The notes under the pieces were generated by a model. It searched no databases. It was not told the origin of the DNA and saw only the letters and a list, made by a program, of their open reading frames with translations. Positions 17,332-25,519 of a stretch of DNA of 64,000 nucleotides are shown piece by piece (positions within the stretch are counted from its first letter, which is position 1; each line of letters starts with the position of its first letter). The stretch spans positions 124,001 to 188,000 of the forward strand of contig NZ_JH414505.1 of NCBI RefSeq assembly GCF_000238075.1, read 5' to 3'. The stretch is from Oribacterium asaccharolyticum ACB7 (GTDB lineage: Bacteria > Bacillota > Clostridia > Lachnospirales > Lachnospiraceae). The position numbers and the translations under genes are program-made.

Positions 17332-18456
17332 TTGAAAAGACTGAATACAAAAAAAGCCGGCCTGCTCTATGGTCTGGTCTTATTTTCCTATACAAGCTAT
17401 GCACTCCTCGATACCTTTGTCATCCCGCATCCGATGAAGACAGTCCTGGCAGAGAGTGCGAACATCGAGGCAACAAGCGGGATAAAGGAAAGTATCGAAG
17501 CTAAAATTAACGAAAAGCTGGGCCTTTCCGAATCCGCCGAGACTTCTCTTACGGAAAATACAAACGGAAATAGCAGCTATAGCACGGGACAAAGCACAAG
17601 CGAAGCTGAAAACAGTTCGGGAAGCGCAGTAAGCAGCTCCGAAGCAAATGATACCTCCGAGAATAGCGCCAATACCGGAGGCAGCACAAACCTTACCGCT
17701 TCCTCCACCGTGGAAGGCGGAACCGTAATCGGAAGCTATTCCGACAGCAATGTTTCCATAACACTTAAGGAATACCGGGAGTACGACAGCGCAATTTATG
17801 TTGCAGATGTTACGGTATCGGATGTTTCCTATTTAAAAACTGCTCTCGCAAGTAATACCTACGGTAGAAATATCACGGATACCACCTCTGACATGGCAAG
17901 TGAGAACAACGCTATTCTTGCCATTAACGGAGACTACTACGGGGCAAGACAAAGCGGCTATGTCATTCGTAACGGAAGTCTATATCGAAACAGTTCCGGA
18001 AACAGGGACGCCCTTGCCATTATGAAAAACGGAGAATTTAGATTTGTAACGGAAGGTGAGACTTCAGCAGAAACTCTTCTTGAAAATGGAGCCTTGCAGG
18101 TATTTTCCTTCGGTCCGGTGCTCTTACAAGACGGCAGTATTTCCGTTACGGAAAATGAGGAAGTCGGCATGGCTATGGCCAGTAACCCGAGAACCGCGAT
18201 CGGCTATCTCGGAAAGAACCACTATGTCTTTGTGGTTTCGGACGGAAGAACAAGTGAAAGCGCAGGACTCAGTCTCTATGAGCTGGCAAGCTTTATGAAG
18301 AATCTGGGGGTTGTCGATGCCTATAATCTGGATGGCGGCGGATCCTCCACCATGGTCTTTAAGGGTAAAATAATCAATACCCCAACTACCAACGGGCATT
18401 CCAGTGAGGAAAGAGCCGTCAGCGACATTCTTTATATAGGAGGTAAGCAGTCATGA
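17332..18456 (+). CDS. Membrane-anchored phosphodiester glycosidase (NAGPA-like domain) protein
   Basis: I choose the TTG at 17332 because AAGAAGGGAG sits about 8 nt upstream and the first residues (LKRLNTKKAGLLYGLVLFSY) then form a basic start and membrane anchor. An ATG at 17230 would translate the intergenic repeats. The protein has 374 residues: anchor at 8-30, a Ser/Thr/Asn-rich linker to about 130, then a phosphodiester glycosidase domain with NGDYYGARQSGYVIRNG and NLDGGGSSTMV. Relatives remove GlcNAc from phosphodiester-linked glycans or act in exopolysaccharide synthesis. Its stop overlaps the next ATG by 4 bp. It probably trims or modifies the glycan made by the neighbouring transferase. 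Confidence 0.83.
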   Translation: MKRLNTKKAGLLYGLVLFSYTSYALLDTFVIPHPMKTVLAESANIEATSGIKESIEAKINEKLGLSESAETSLTENTNGNSSYSTGQSTSEAENSSGSAVSSSEANDTSENSANTGGSTNLTASSTVEGGTVIGSYSDSNVSITLKEYREYDSAIYVADVTVSDVSYLKTALASNTYGRNITDTTSDMASENNAILAINGDYYGARQSGYVIRNGSLYRNSSGNRDALAIMKNGEFRFVTEGETSAETLLENGALQVFSFGPVLLQDGSISVTENEEVGMAMASNPRTAIGYLGKNHYVFVVSDGRTSESAGLSLYELASFMKNLGVVDAYNLDGGGSSTMVFKGKIINTPTTNGHSSEERAVSDILYIGGKQS

Positions 18457-18824
18457 AAAAGACAATCCGGTATTTATTCCTTTCTGTATTTGTCTTTGTT
18501 TTTTCTCAAATATACGAGTATTTCTCCCATGGCGTATACTCAAACTATATGCTTTACGCCTTTTTAATTCCCTTCCTGGGGCTCTCTGTGCCAAGTTTCC
18601 TATTGCATAGTCTTAAGAAAGCTCTCCCGACAAATTCCCGTTTCCTATGGAAATGCGGAATCGCAACACTTACTGTAGGCTCTATTTATAAAGGCATACT
18701 CGAAATATACGGAACAAACGGCTACTTTGAATTCCCCTACCTTTTCCTCGGTGCCGGACTTTGTATCGCAGCAATCTTTATGATATGCACAAAGAAAAGA
18801 GCGATTTCGCTCGGCACGGCCTAG
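18453..18824 (+). CDS. Small hydrophobic membrane protein, last gene of the polysaccharide cluster
   Basis: This 123-residue protein has four predicted membrane helices (about 5-23, 33-55, 68-86 and 93-112) and a basic C-terminus. TAGGAGG precedes the ATG, which overlaps the upstream stop (ATGA), so translation is coupled to the phosphodiester glycosidase. I recognise no family. A helper role for the glycosidase or the lipid-linked sugar pathway is inferred from position only. Confidence 0.75.
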   Translation: MKKTIRYLFLSVFVFVFSQIYEYFSHGVYSNYMLYAFLIPFLGLSVPSFLLHSLKKALPTNSRFLWKCGIATLTVGSIYKGILEIYGTNGYFEFPYLFLGAGLCIAAIFMICTKKRAISLGTA

Positions 18825-18863
18825 AGGCATTCACATTTTACTTTCTGCAGCGGATACAAAAAA

Positions 18864-18893
18864 CGAGAGATTCGGCAAAAGCCGAATCTCTCG
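18864..18893. terminator. Strong bidirectional terminator
   Basis: A 13-bp perfect stem (CGAGAGATTCGGC with its complement) and an AAAA loop are followed by CTTTTT on the plus strand and TTTTTTG on the minus strand. It ends both the polysaccharide cluster and the convergent giant adhesin gene. Confidence 0.92.
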
Positions 18894-18908
18894 CTTTTTA
18901 ATTCATAA

Positions 18909-18940
18909 CGAGTATCGCTCGCATAGCGTGCACTATCTCG
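18909..18940 (-). repeat. 32-nt hairpin element, copy A1 (3' UTR of adhesin 1)
   Basis: Outer stem CGAG/CTCG, inner arms TATCGCTCGC and GCGTGCACTATC, loop ATA. It is one of five related hairpins of exactly 32 nt in the window. In the adhesin transcript it reads CGAGATAG..., the same sense as the other copies relative to their upstream genes. Confidence 0.75.
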
Positions 18941-18947
18941 TTTATAA

Positions 18948-18979
18948 CAAGTGGCACAGGCGAAGCCTGAGACATCTTG
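18948..18979 (-). repeat. 32-nt hairpin element, diverged copy A2 (directly after adhesin 1 stop)
   Basis: Outer stem CAAG/CTTG, inner arms TGGCACAGGC and GCCTGAGACAT, loop GAA. It aligns base for base with copy A1. Its second outer pair has changed from G-C to A-T on both arms, a compensatory change. It begins 3 nt after the adhesin stop codon. Confidence 0.65.
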
Positions 18980-18982
18980 TCC

Positions 18983-21900
18983 TTATCTTCTTCTCTTTTT
19001 TCTATCCACAAGATAGTAAAGAGCAAGACAGAAGCAACTGATCATGGAGGCAAAAGCATACCAAATCATATGCGATGCATCCGCTGTATTCACCTTTCGG
19101 GACTGTTCTTTTCGAAGAGCGCCTAAAACCTCTCCCAGACGTTTCAACTCCTTCTTTTCCGCTTCCGTCAAAGGACGCTTACGACCTTCTCCAAGAATTT
19201 CTCCGATTCGCTTTTCAATCTCTCGGATTCTCTCCGGAATTGTAGGAGTAGGCGGAACATTTTCACCGGGAGTCGGTGTCGGCTCCTCCGGCACATCCGG
19301 TACAGTCGGTTTTTCAGGCTCCTGCGGCTTCTCTCCGGGGCCGCCCGGTGTTACTGGCCCTACCGGAATCGGCTTCGGAGGATTTCCTCCCCCACCGCCA
19401 CCGGAATTCGACTTGTATTGGTTATGAAAGACTATGCTTTCTACCTCTACACCGTCCTTATAAATCTTTCGATCCACAATCAGATTGTAAATATCATCCT
19501 CGCTCTGCGTTACGGTGAAGCTAAGCGTATATACGGAAGGATCATAGGTATATCCTGCTATCCCGTCATTTACCTCCTCAACGGTGTAATGGAATACACC
19601 GGGCTTGGTAAAGGTAATCGGTGCAAAATCAGTGTGCCCCTCTCCCGCCAGTTCTATCGTACTGCTGTCTGCCGAGCTGCCTATCGGCATAGGCTGTCCA
19701 CCGGTCTCTTCAGGGCGCAAAGTGAAACGGAACAGGGCAGGCGTTGCAGGACTTGCTCCGGATACCTTCTTTTCCAACTCAATTCGTTCCTCATTCGAAA
19801 TCGGTTCAAAAGTATTGGTGAATTCCGGCTCATCTCCGGTTACCAAGGCAAAGAGTTTTCCTACACCTATATCTTTTACAGAAATTTTGATTCTTTTTTC
19901 CGACTGAGGATCATTTACCACGCCATGGAAGAATCCGCTTTCTTTGACAATGTACTCATATACCCCCTGGTTCTCTATCGTAATGCTGCCGAAGTTTATC
20001 TCTCCTCCATCCTTATCGGGATTCGTCAGCGTCATGCTGTCTTCTGTTCCGGCTCCTGCAGGCATGGGCGGAAGTGGAGATCCGTCTTTTCTTACTCTTT
20101 CTAAAGTAAAGGAAAAAGCATTACTGATATCCGGTTTCTTCAATCCCGGAGCCGCGGTAAGAATTTTATTCACCTTAAGCTCCATATTCAAGGCGCCGAC
20201 CACATAGATATTTTTAAAGGTAAGAGGTTTGTCCTTCGTGTATTTTAAGTCTGATACCAGTTTCTTGTGATCCGGGTCCGTCACGGTAATCGTAACAAAC
20301 TTATCTCCCATATCCTGGCTCTCCACGCCGGCAGCCGCCGCTTTATTCTTTCCCTTTTCTTTGACTTTGAAGGTATACGTTCCCGGCTTCAATAGTCGAA
20401 GCTTTTCAAATACCATCAATCCGCCATGATCATCCGGATTCTTCATTGCAGCAACAGAAGTTCCGTCTTCGTTTAACACCGGCTCTCCATCCACTCTCGC
20501 CAATTCGAAAGTAAACCACTCTTTAATGGAGGGAGGCGAGCTTCCTTCCTTAAAGTCATAATCCTTTCTTACCGGCAAATCGAAAATGAGCGGTTTTACT
20601 AAACGATGACTGCTTATGGACGTTTGAACATCCGGAATTGAGCTTAGCGGTACATCTGCTCCCTTAAACTGAGTGCTGTACATGTACGCCTTATTGTTGT
20701 TCACTTTCACTTCCGGGTCAACCTTACTCTTGTCCGTTGAAGCAACCATATTGATTTTTGCCAGCAACAGCCCCTGTTGATCCAGGACAAAGTTCTTCCC
20801 GTTCACCGTTTTCCGAAGATCAAATGCCAATGCCTTAATCAACTTTCGATCCACGGTATTCGCACTTTCATTCCCATAGTTCCATACGTGCCAGATTGGG
20901 TTAGAGACATCCATCTGCTCTTTGCTTGGCACTACAGTCGCATAGTACACCTTAGGAAGTAGCGTATCCGTATTATTAGGATTCGTTTTATCATAGCTGG
21001 GTTTAGTCAGCATGGAACTTATATCTACACCGTTAAAATCTCCGTTTCTTTCCTCCGTATCTCCCAGAACATCAAAAAGTACAATATCCGTGGTTCTGGT
21101 AGTTGCCTGGGCCTGATACAGGAGACGATGGCTATAGGGATCTCCCATATAGCTGACATTGTCTGAAAGGAAGCTGGGATCAATAGCGGTAGATACACCA
21201 TTGGTGAAAGCCGCCTCCAATACGGTTACCGGACCGAAAGGCATCACTCTGTCAATTACGGAAGTCGTGAACCGAGGGTTCTCTTCTGCCGCTTTTTCTT
21301 TGATGTCTTTATAGAATGTCAATTTCTCTACACCCGGATTCTTGCCTCTCTCCTCCGAAATGTAGTTTCCGTTCCAGACCGTATTCTTGTCTTTATTGAT
21401 AAAGCCCAGCGTGTTCTTAACCGACCTTCCTCGATCCACTATATTCGTGTAAGGATTCCAAAGGGTATACATGACCTTCCAACCGCTACGGTTATGGTAA
21501 GAGCTCCAAGACTGCAGTCCTTCCGGGATGGTGAAATCGATGATCATCATCGTCTGTTTGGAGCCTTCCCAGTTATCCTCAAAACGAACGGTATAATCAT
21601 CATTCTTTGTCAGCTTTTCGGAAGAATTATCCAAATCCCAGCCGCCAAGCCACCCCGATACCTTGATGCTATCTTCCTCTACGGATGTACCGGCAGGAAG
21701 AAGATCATAGATTGTCCCCTTTTTCAACATATACTTCTTCGTGTATTCCGGTCCCTGTAAGCTGGTCGGCAAATTTCCCATGTTCGACCCTTCTAAATAC
21801 ACGGTCATACTTTGTGCACTTTTCTCCGGATGATCCACAAAATTTGCACTGCTCTTGTACATCACGGAGTTAATCTGCAAGGGCGTTAAGGCATAGCCGA

Positions 21901-24900
21901 CTTGAGGCCAGTACTGTCCAATACGAAGTCTTTGGGGCTTCGGATCTCCATATTGCCTTCCCTCCGCAGTCGCGGCACCGGCAAGGAAGCTGATATTATA
22001 GTCATCCGTTCTGGCCATAGTCTCCGAAATGGCATTCTGCATCTCCGGAGTCGGAGTGATTTGCATAGTATAACTTGCATCAAAGCCCGTTCTGTAGTAA
22101 GGAGAATTCTGGATAAGCTTTAATCCGACTATCGGCACTCCAAATCTCTCATTCACTAAGGAAAGCTGGTTGTTCGCATCGATTGGCCTGGTGCTGTCAT
22201 TCGTACTGGTCGTCCAGTTTTCATAACCCGCCTCCGGTCTAAAACGCAAGAGCCCCGAATTGTCATAATACAATTCTCCGTACTTAAAGAAATCCCCTTC
22301 CCCGGCTCCTTGTTTTCTCAACCATATCTCTACCGGCGGGTAATTATCCTTCCGCTCTCTCAAGGTGGACTTCTGGTTAAAGGAAACGAGTCCCTGACTG
22401 GCTGTCGTATCGACCTTTTCTACATCATAGACTTTCATACCGTCTAAATAAATGCTGCTGTAGTAATAGTCTTTATCCTTCAGTGTGTACTTATCCCCGC
22501 GATATACATCGTCCGTGGTATTGGTATTGTTGTCCAGACCTGCCAGATCCGGATTGGCAGGATTGCTATTTACATACTTTCCGTTCAAGGTACTTGGATA
22601 CTTTATCTTAGAGGATAAGAGAAAGTACTTTCCGTCTGTAAGGGTAACGCCTGAGCCGAACGGTGTTTGCGAATCATTTTTCGTGGTGCTGTAATTCGTA
22701 CCTCCCGGATCCATGACTACATTTTCATTTTTGGCATTGTACTCAGCGGATAAGGTAAAGCTCTTCGTCCGGTTTCCGTACCGTAAAGGTGCCGGAGTGC
22801 CGTCCTTATAGATGGTTTGTAAACCGAAGATATCCAGATAATTCTGTCTCAGATCTACCCCATACTTATTAAAGGAGAACTTTCCTCCTCCGCCCGGACG
22901 GGGATAAATCACCATATCCTCATCCGGTCTTACATTGAATGGTCTTTCGTGGCCATCCGCCCAAGTCTCAGTAACATTTATTCGGTTCGTAATCTTCATG
23001 CCTTTATCGTAGAGGTCCGTTACTTGCTTCATTTTCGAATAAGGATATCTAAACAGTAAGGCATAGAGCTGTGAATTGTACTTTCCCGAAGGGGCATAAT
23101 TGTGTCCCGTTAAGTAAGGTTCATTGTCCGGAAGTCTATACAGGCTTGGGTCTTTGGAAATTCCCACTTGTTCCTTTCCTATAGGATTTACAAGGTATCT
23201 GTCATTTCCATTGGGATCCGGGTCCGTTCCATCCATATATTTGGCAATGTCCTTATAGCCGTTCTGTGCATAAACCTCAATATTATTGCCTCCATCCTCA
23301 TTATAGAAATAATAATCCTTTCTATAATCCATGGGCATCTTTTTGGCGCCTACCAGTTCCCCACCGGCAGTTTCCTGCTCCGTCAATGTCGGATCCAGGG
23401 CGAACTTATATTTGAAAGGCTGAGAGCTTCCTCTTGCTCTGTCCACTCTCACATACCATACAGCATAAAAATAGTCCTTAGGATCTCCTACGGCAGGGGG
23501 TGCTCCCCAAGTAGGATCCCAGTTAAAGAAAACACCGCCGTTCACATCCGCAGTACCGGGCTTAAGCGTTACTTTTGTCTCTTTGACCTCGGTTTCCACA
23601 TGAACAGACATATCCTGGCTCTTGGAATCGACAGTATTGCCGTTTTCCGTGATTTCCAGGCTCACAGGGAACTTGTACTCATACACTCCCTTAGGCGCGC
23701 CGTTCACTATCCGATCTTCCACTTTCAGCATACTGGGCGTCATGTTGTAGCCGATATCCGCCTTAAACAGAACACCTCCGCTAAGATCATTATAGTTTGT
23801 TAAATGAAGGTATGGCTCCGTCTTGCCGTCCACCGTCTTCGGCACAACTTCATAGTTAAAGCTGCTTTGTGCATTTGTTGCCGGATACTCGGGAAGGCCG
23901 TGAATGATTCCGGGTAATTCCTTGTATACCCAATTCACTCTGTCTGCAGAGACAGTGATTTTATTCTTCTTAAAATAATCATCTTGACTTGGATTGTCAC
24001 TATGACCGTCTTCCCAGCCCTTGAAGATACGGGCGGGAATATACAGATTTACCGTTCCCTTATTATAGACCGTGTTTTTATCTCCCTTTAAGGTAAGCTC
24101 AACCCCTAAAGTAGTTGTATTCACGGCATTGGAATTATTTTCCGGGGGAATAATGCTTAGTTCTGTTTGCTTACGCATCTCCCCATTGCTTCCATCCGTA
24201 TAACTGTGTCCTGAACTTGCCCTATTTGTTCCCGCATTGGGGTCAGGCGCTTCCTTCCAAAAGGCCTTTAATTCGTGTCCGGCCTGACTTAAATCTCTTT
24301 TTCCCCTTCTTCCCATAATAGTGAAGGTACTAAAATGCTTCGCTGAAAAAAGCAGCTTCTCTCCTTCTTCCTTAACAGGGAGAATCTCTGTCGGATGCTC
24401 CTCGGAGAGGTGTACAATCTTCAGCTCTTCCGGAGCGGAAAGATCCTGCTCCGCTTCCATTCCGCTCAGTGCTTCCTTAATCTTTTCCGTTTTTTGAAGG
24501 GAGATTTCCACCTTCTTTCCATTCTTAGGTTGTACTTCCTTGACTTCTCCGTTTATTTCGCGGTAAAAGGAAATATCCACAGACTCTAAGACTTCTATCT
24601 CCGACTCTGCATCAGGATCTTCCTTTTGGAACTCCTTTTCCAACGCTTTCTTTGCTTCCTCTATCTTTTCTTCCTCTTTCACAGGTTCCACCTTCATATA
24701 GGTGCCCTCAAAGAAAGTGCCGTCAGGAAAAGACGCCGTTACAGTAAGATCCTCTCCGGCTTGTGCACTAAAAGAAGAGGCTTCCAGGTATTCCGCCTTC
24801 TCTTCTTCCTTTTTCTCCTCTTCAAAAAGCTTGGCCTTCTCTTCTTCGCTAAGCTCTTCCTCGGATTTTTGTTCCGAAGAATCTTCCTTCTTATCTTCGG

Positions 24901-25294
24901 ATCCTATAGCCTCATTCCCGCCTTCCGACGAAGAGAGCTCGGTCTTGTCCTTTCCGCCTGTCTCCTCTAAAGAAGATCCCTCTTCCGACTCTCCTGTCGT
25001 GTCCGATGAGACTGTCATTTCGGATGTGACCGCTTCTTCAGGTCGATCCGTTCTTTCTTCCGTCTTGACTAAAGCCTCCGTCTCTTCCAAAGACGGCTTC
25101 TCTTCGCCAAGATCCAGATGACCTGCGATTTCTTTTGCATTTTCCTCTGCATAGGTTACAGTTTGAACGCTTCCCATAAGCATCAAAAAAGTAAGGAAAT
25201 ATGCCATTCCCCTCTTTGCAAAATGCTTTCTTTTTACACGGCCGCGTGACAAACCGTTCCCGGAAAGGGTAGTTTTCTCTCTTTCCTTCATCAT
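18983..25294 (-). CDS. Giant cell-wall-anchored adhesin with Spy0128/FctA-type isopeptide domains (adhesin 1)
   Basis: This protein has 2103 residues. A long signal peptide (cleavage near VTYAEE) is followed by a Glu/Ser-rich region to about 160 and a beta domain (LTVTASFPDGTF). Residues about 335-1500 form a large region I cannot name that is clearly shared with the adhesin at the right edge (FWKEAPDPNAG, DNVSYMGDPYSHRLLYQA, TTDIVLFDVLG). Three Spy0128/FctA-like domains follow, with Lys on the first strand (LKVNKIL, IELEKKV) and a late Glu (YEYIVKE, FHYTVEE), so internal isopeptide bonds are likely. The end is a Pro-rich wall linker, a helical segment with GRKRPLT, V-N-T-A-D, a membrane helix and a RKKRRR tail. 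This is a sortase-type signal of unusual form. AGAGGAG precedes the double ATG. Confidence 0.88.
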   Translation of the reverse strand: MMKEREKTTLSGNGLSRGRVKRKHFAKRGMAYFLTFLMLMGSVQTVTYAEENAKEIAGHLDLGEEKPSLEETEALVKTEERTDRPEEAVTSEMTVSSDTTGESEEGSSLEETGGKDKTELSSSEGGNEAIGSEDKKEDSSEQKSEEELSEEEKAKLFEEEKKEEEKAEYLEASSFSAQAGEDLTVTASFPDGTFFEGTYMKVEPVKEEEKIEEAKKALEKEFQKEDPDAESEIEVLESVDISFYREINGEVKEVQPKNGKKVEISLQKTEKIKEALSGMEAEQDLSAPEELKIVHLSEEHPTEILPVKEEGEKLLFSAKHFSTFTIMGRRGKRDLSQAGHELKAFWKEAPDPNAGTNRASSGHSYTDGSNGEMRKQTELSIIPPENNSNAVNTTTLGVELTLKGDKNTVYNKGTVNLYIPARIFKGWEDGHSDNPSQDDYFKKNKITVSADRVNWVYKELPGIIHGLPEYPATNAQSSFNYEVVPKTVDGKTEPYLHLTNYNDLSGGVLFKADIGYNMTPSMLKVEDRIVNGAPKGVYEYKFPVSLEITENGNTVDSKSQDMSVHVETEVKETKVTLKPGTADVNGGVFFNWDPTWGAPPAVGDPKDYFYAVWYVRVDRARGSSQPFKYKFALDPTLTEQETAGGELVGAKKMPMDYRKDYYFYNEDGGNNIEVYAQNGYKDIAKYMDGTDPDPNGNDRYLVNPIGKEQVGISKDPSLYRLPDNEPYLTGHNYAPSGKYNSQLYALLFRYPYSKMKQVTDLYDKGMKITNRINVTETWADGHERPFNVRPDEDMVIYPRPGGGGKFSFNKYGVDLRQNYLDIFGLQTIYKDGTPAPLRYGNRTKSFTLSAEYNAKNENVVMDPGGTNYSTTKNDSQTPFGSGVTLTDGKYFLLSSKIKYPSTLNGKYVNSNPANPDLAGLDNNTNTTDDVYRGDKYTLKDKDYYYSSIYLDGMKVYDVEKVDTTASQGLVSFNQKSTLRERKDNYPPVEIWLRKQGAGEGDFFKYGELYYDNSGLLRFRPEAGYENWTTSTNDSTRPIDANNQLSLVNERFGVPIVGLKLIQNSPYYRTGFDASYTMQITPTPEMQNAISETMARTDDYNISFLAGAATAEGRQYGDPKPQRLRIGQYWPQVGYALTPLQINSVMYKSSANFVDHPEKSAQSMTVYLEGSNMGNLPTSLQGPEYTKKYMLKKGTIYDLLPAGTSVEEDSIKVSGWLGGWDLDNSSEKLTKNDDYTVRFEDNWEGSKQTMMIIDFTIPEGLQSWSSYHNRSGWKVMYTLWNPYTNIVDRGRSVKNTLGFINKDKNTVWNGNYISEERGKNPGVEKLTFYKDIKEKAAEENPRFTTSVIDRVMPFGPVTVLEAAFTNGVSTAIDPSFLSDNVSYMGDPYSHRLLYQAQATTRTTDIVLFDVLGDTEERNGDFNGVDISSMLTKPSYDKTNPNNTDTLLPKVYYATVVPSKEQMDVSNPIWHVWNYGNESANTVDRKLIKALAFDLRKTVNGKNFVLDQQGLLLAKINMVASTDKSKVDPEVKVNNNKAYMYSTQFKGADVPLSSIPDVQTSISSHRLVKPLIFDLPVRKDYDFKEGSSPPSIKEWFTFELARVDGEPVLNEDGTSVAAMKNPDDHGGLMVFEKLRLLKPGTYTFKVKEKGKNKAAAAGVESQDMGDKFVTITVTDPDHKKLVSDLKYTKDKPLTFKNIYVVGALNMELKVNKILTAAPGLKKPDISNAFSFTLERVRKDGSPLPPMPAGAGTEDSMTLTNPDKDGGEINFGSITIENQGVYEYIVKESGFFHGVVNDPQSEKRIKISVKDIGVGKLFALVTGDEPEFTNTFEPISNEERIELEKKVSGASPATPALFRFTLRPEETGGQPMPIGSSADSSTIELAGEGHTDFAPITFTKPGVFHYTVEEVNDGIAGYTYDPSVYTLSFTVTQSEDDIYNLIVDRKIYKDGVEVESIVFHNQYKSNSGGGGGGNPPKPIPVGPVTPGGPGEKPQEPEKPTVPDVPEEPTPTPGENVPPTPTIPERIREIEKRIGEILGEGRKRPLTEAEKKELKRLGEVLGALRKEQSRKVNTADASHMIWYAFASMISCFCLALYYLVDRKKRRR

Positions 25295-25319
25295 TTTACT
25301 CCTCTGCTTTCCCTCGCCT

Positions 25320-25337
25320 TGTTTACCTTGGTAAACA
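25320..25337. promoter_or_regulatory. 18-bp palindrome in the adhesin 1 leader
   Basis: TGTTTACC-TT-GGTAAACA has perfect 8-bp arms. It lies about 26 bp upstream of the adhesin start codon and downstream of the putative promoter, a roadblock-type operator position. Its TTnnCC/GGnnAA framework is shared with the palindrome at 2492-2505. Confidence 0.55.
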
Positions 25338-25416
25338 TTGATGGTACATTCCTTCCGTCTTCTCCTATCAGAAGGATTTTTCCGAACTTTATTTTAGTAA
25401 AAAAGTCCCTGTCAGT

Positions 25417-25443
25417 TTATCGGCAAAACTTAGAAAATTATTA
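25417..25443 (-). promoter_or_regulatory. Sigma-D (FliA)-like promoter of adhesin 1
   Basis: On the minus strand a GCCGATAA box (25424-25417), identical to the sigma-28 -10 consensus, is preceded by 15 bp and TAAT (25443-25440), three of four matches to the TAAA -35. It would give a leader of about 115 nt. The rest of the gap 25295-25519 holds only this box and the palindrome. Confidence 0.45.
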
Positions 25444-25519
25444 TAGATAGGATTAGAGAATTCGAACAAAAATTGCCACATTTTACCTATCCTGTTTATT
25501 GAATAAAAACATTGAACTT

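Noticed and set aside
18983..25294. LPXTG anchor on adhesin 1
   Set aside because: No LPXTG, NPQTN or similar pentapeptide occurs; the motif before the C-terminal helix is V-N-T-A-D.
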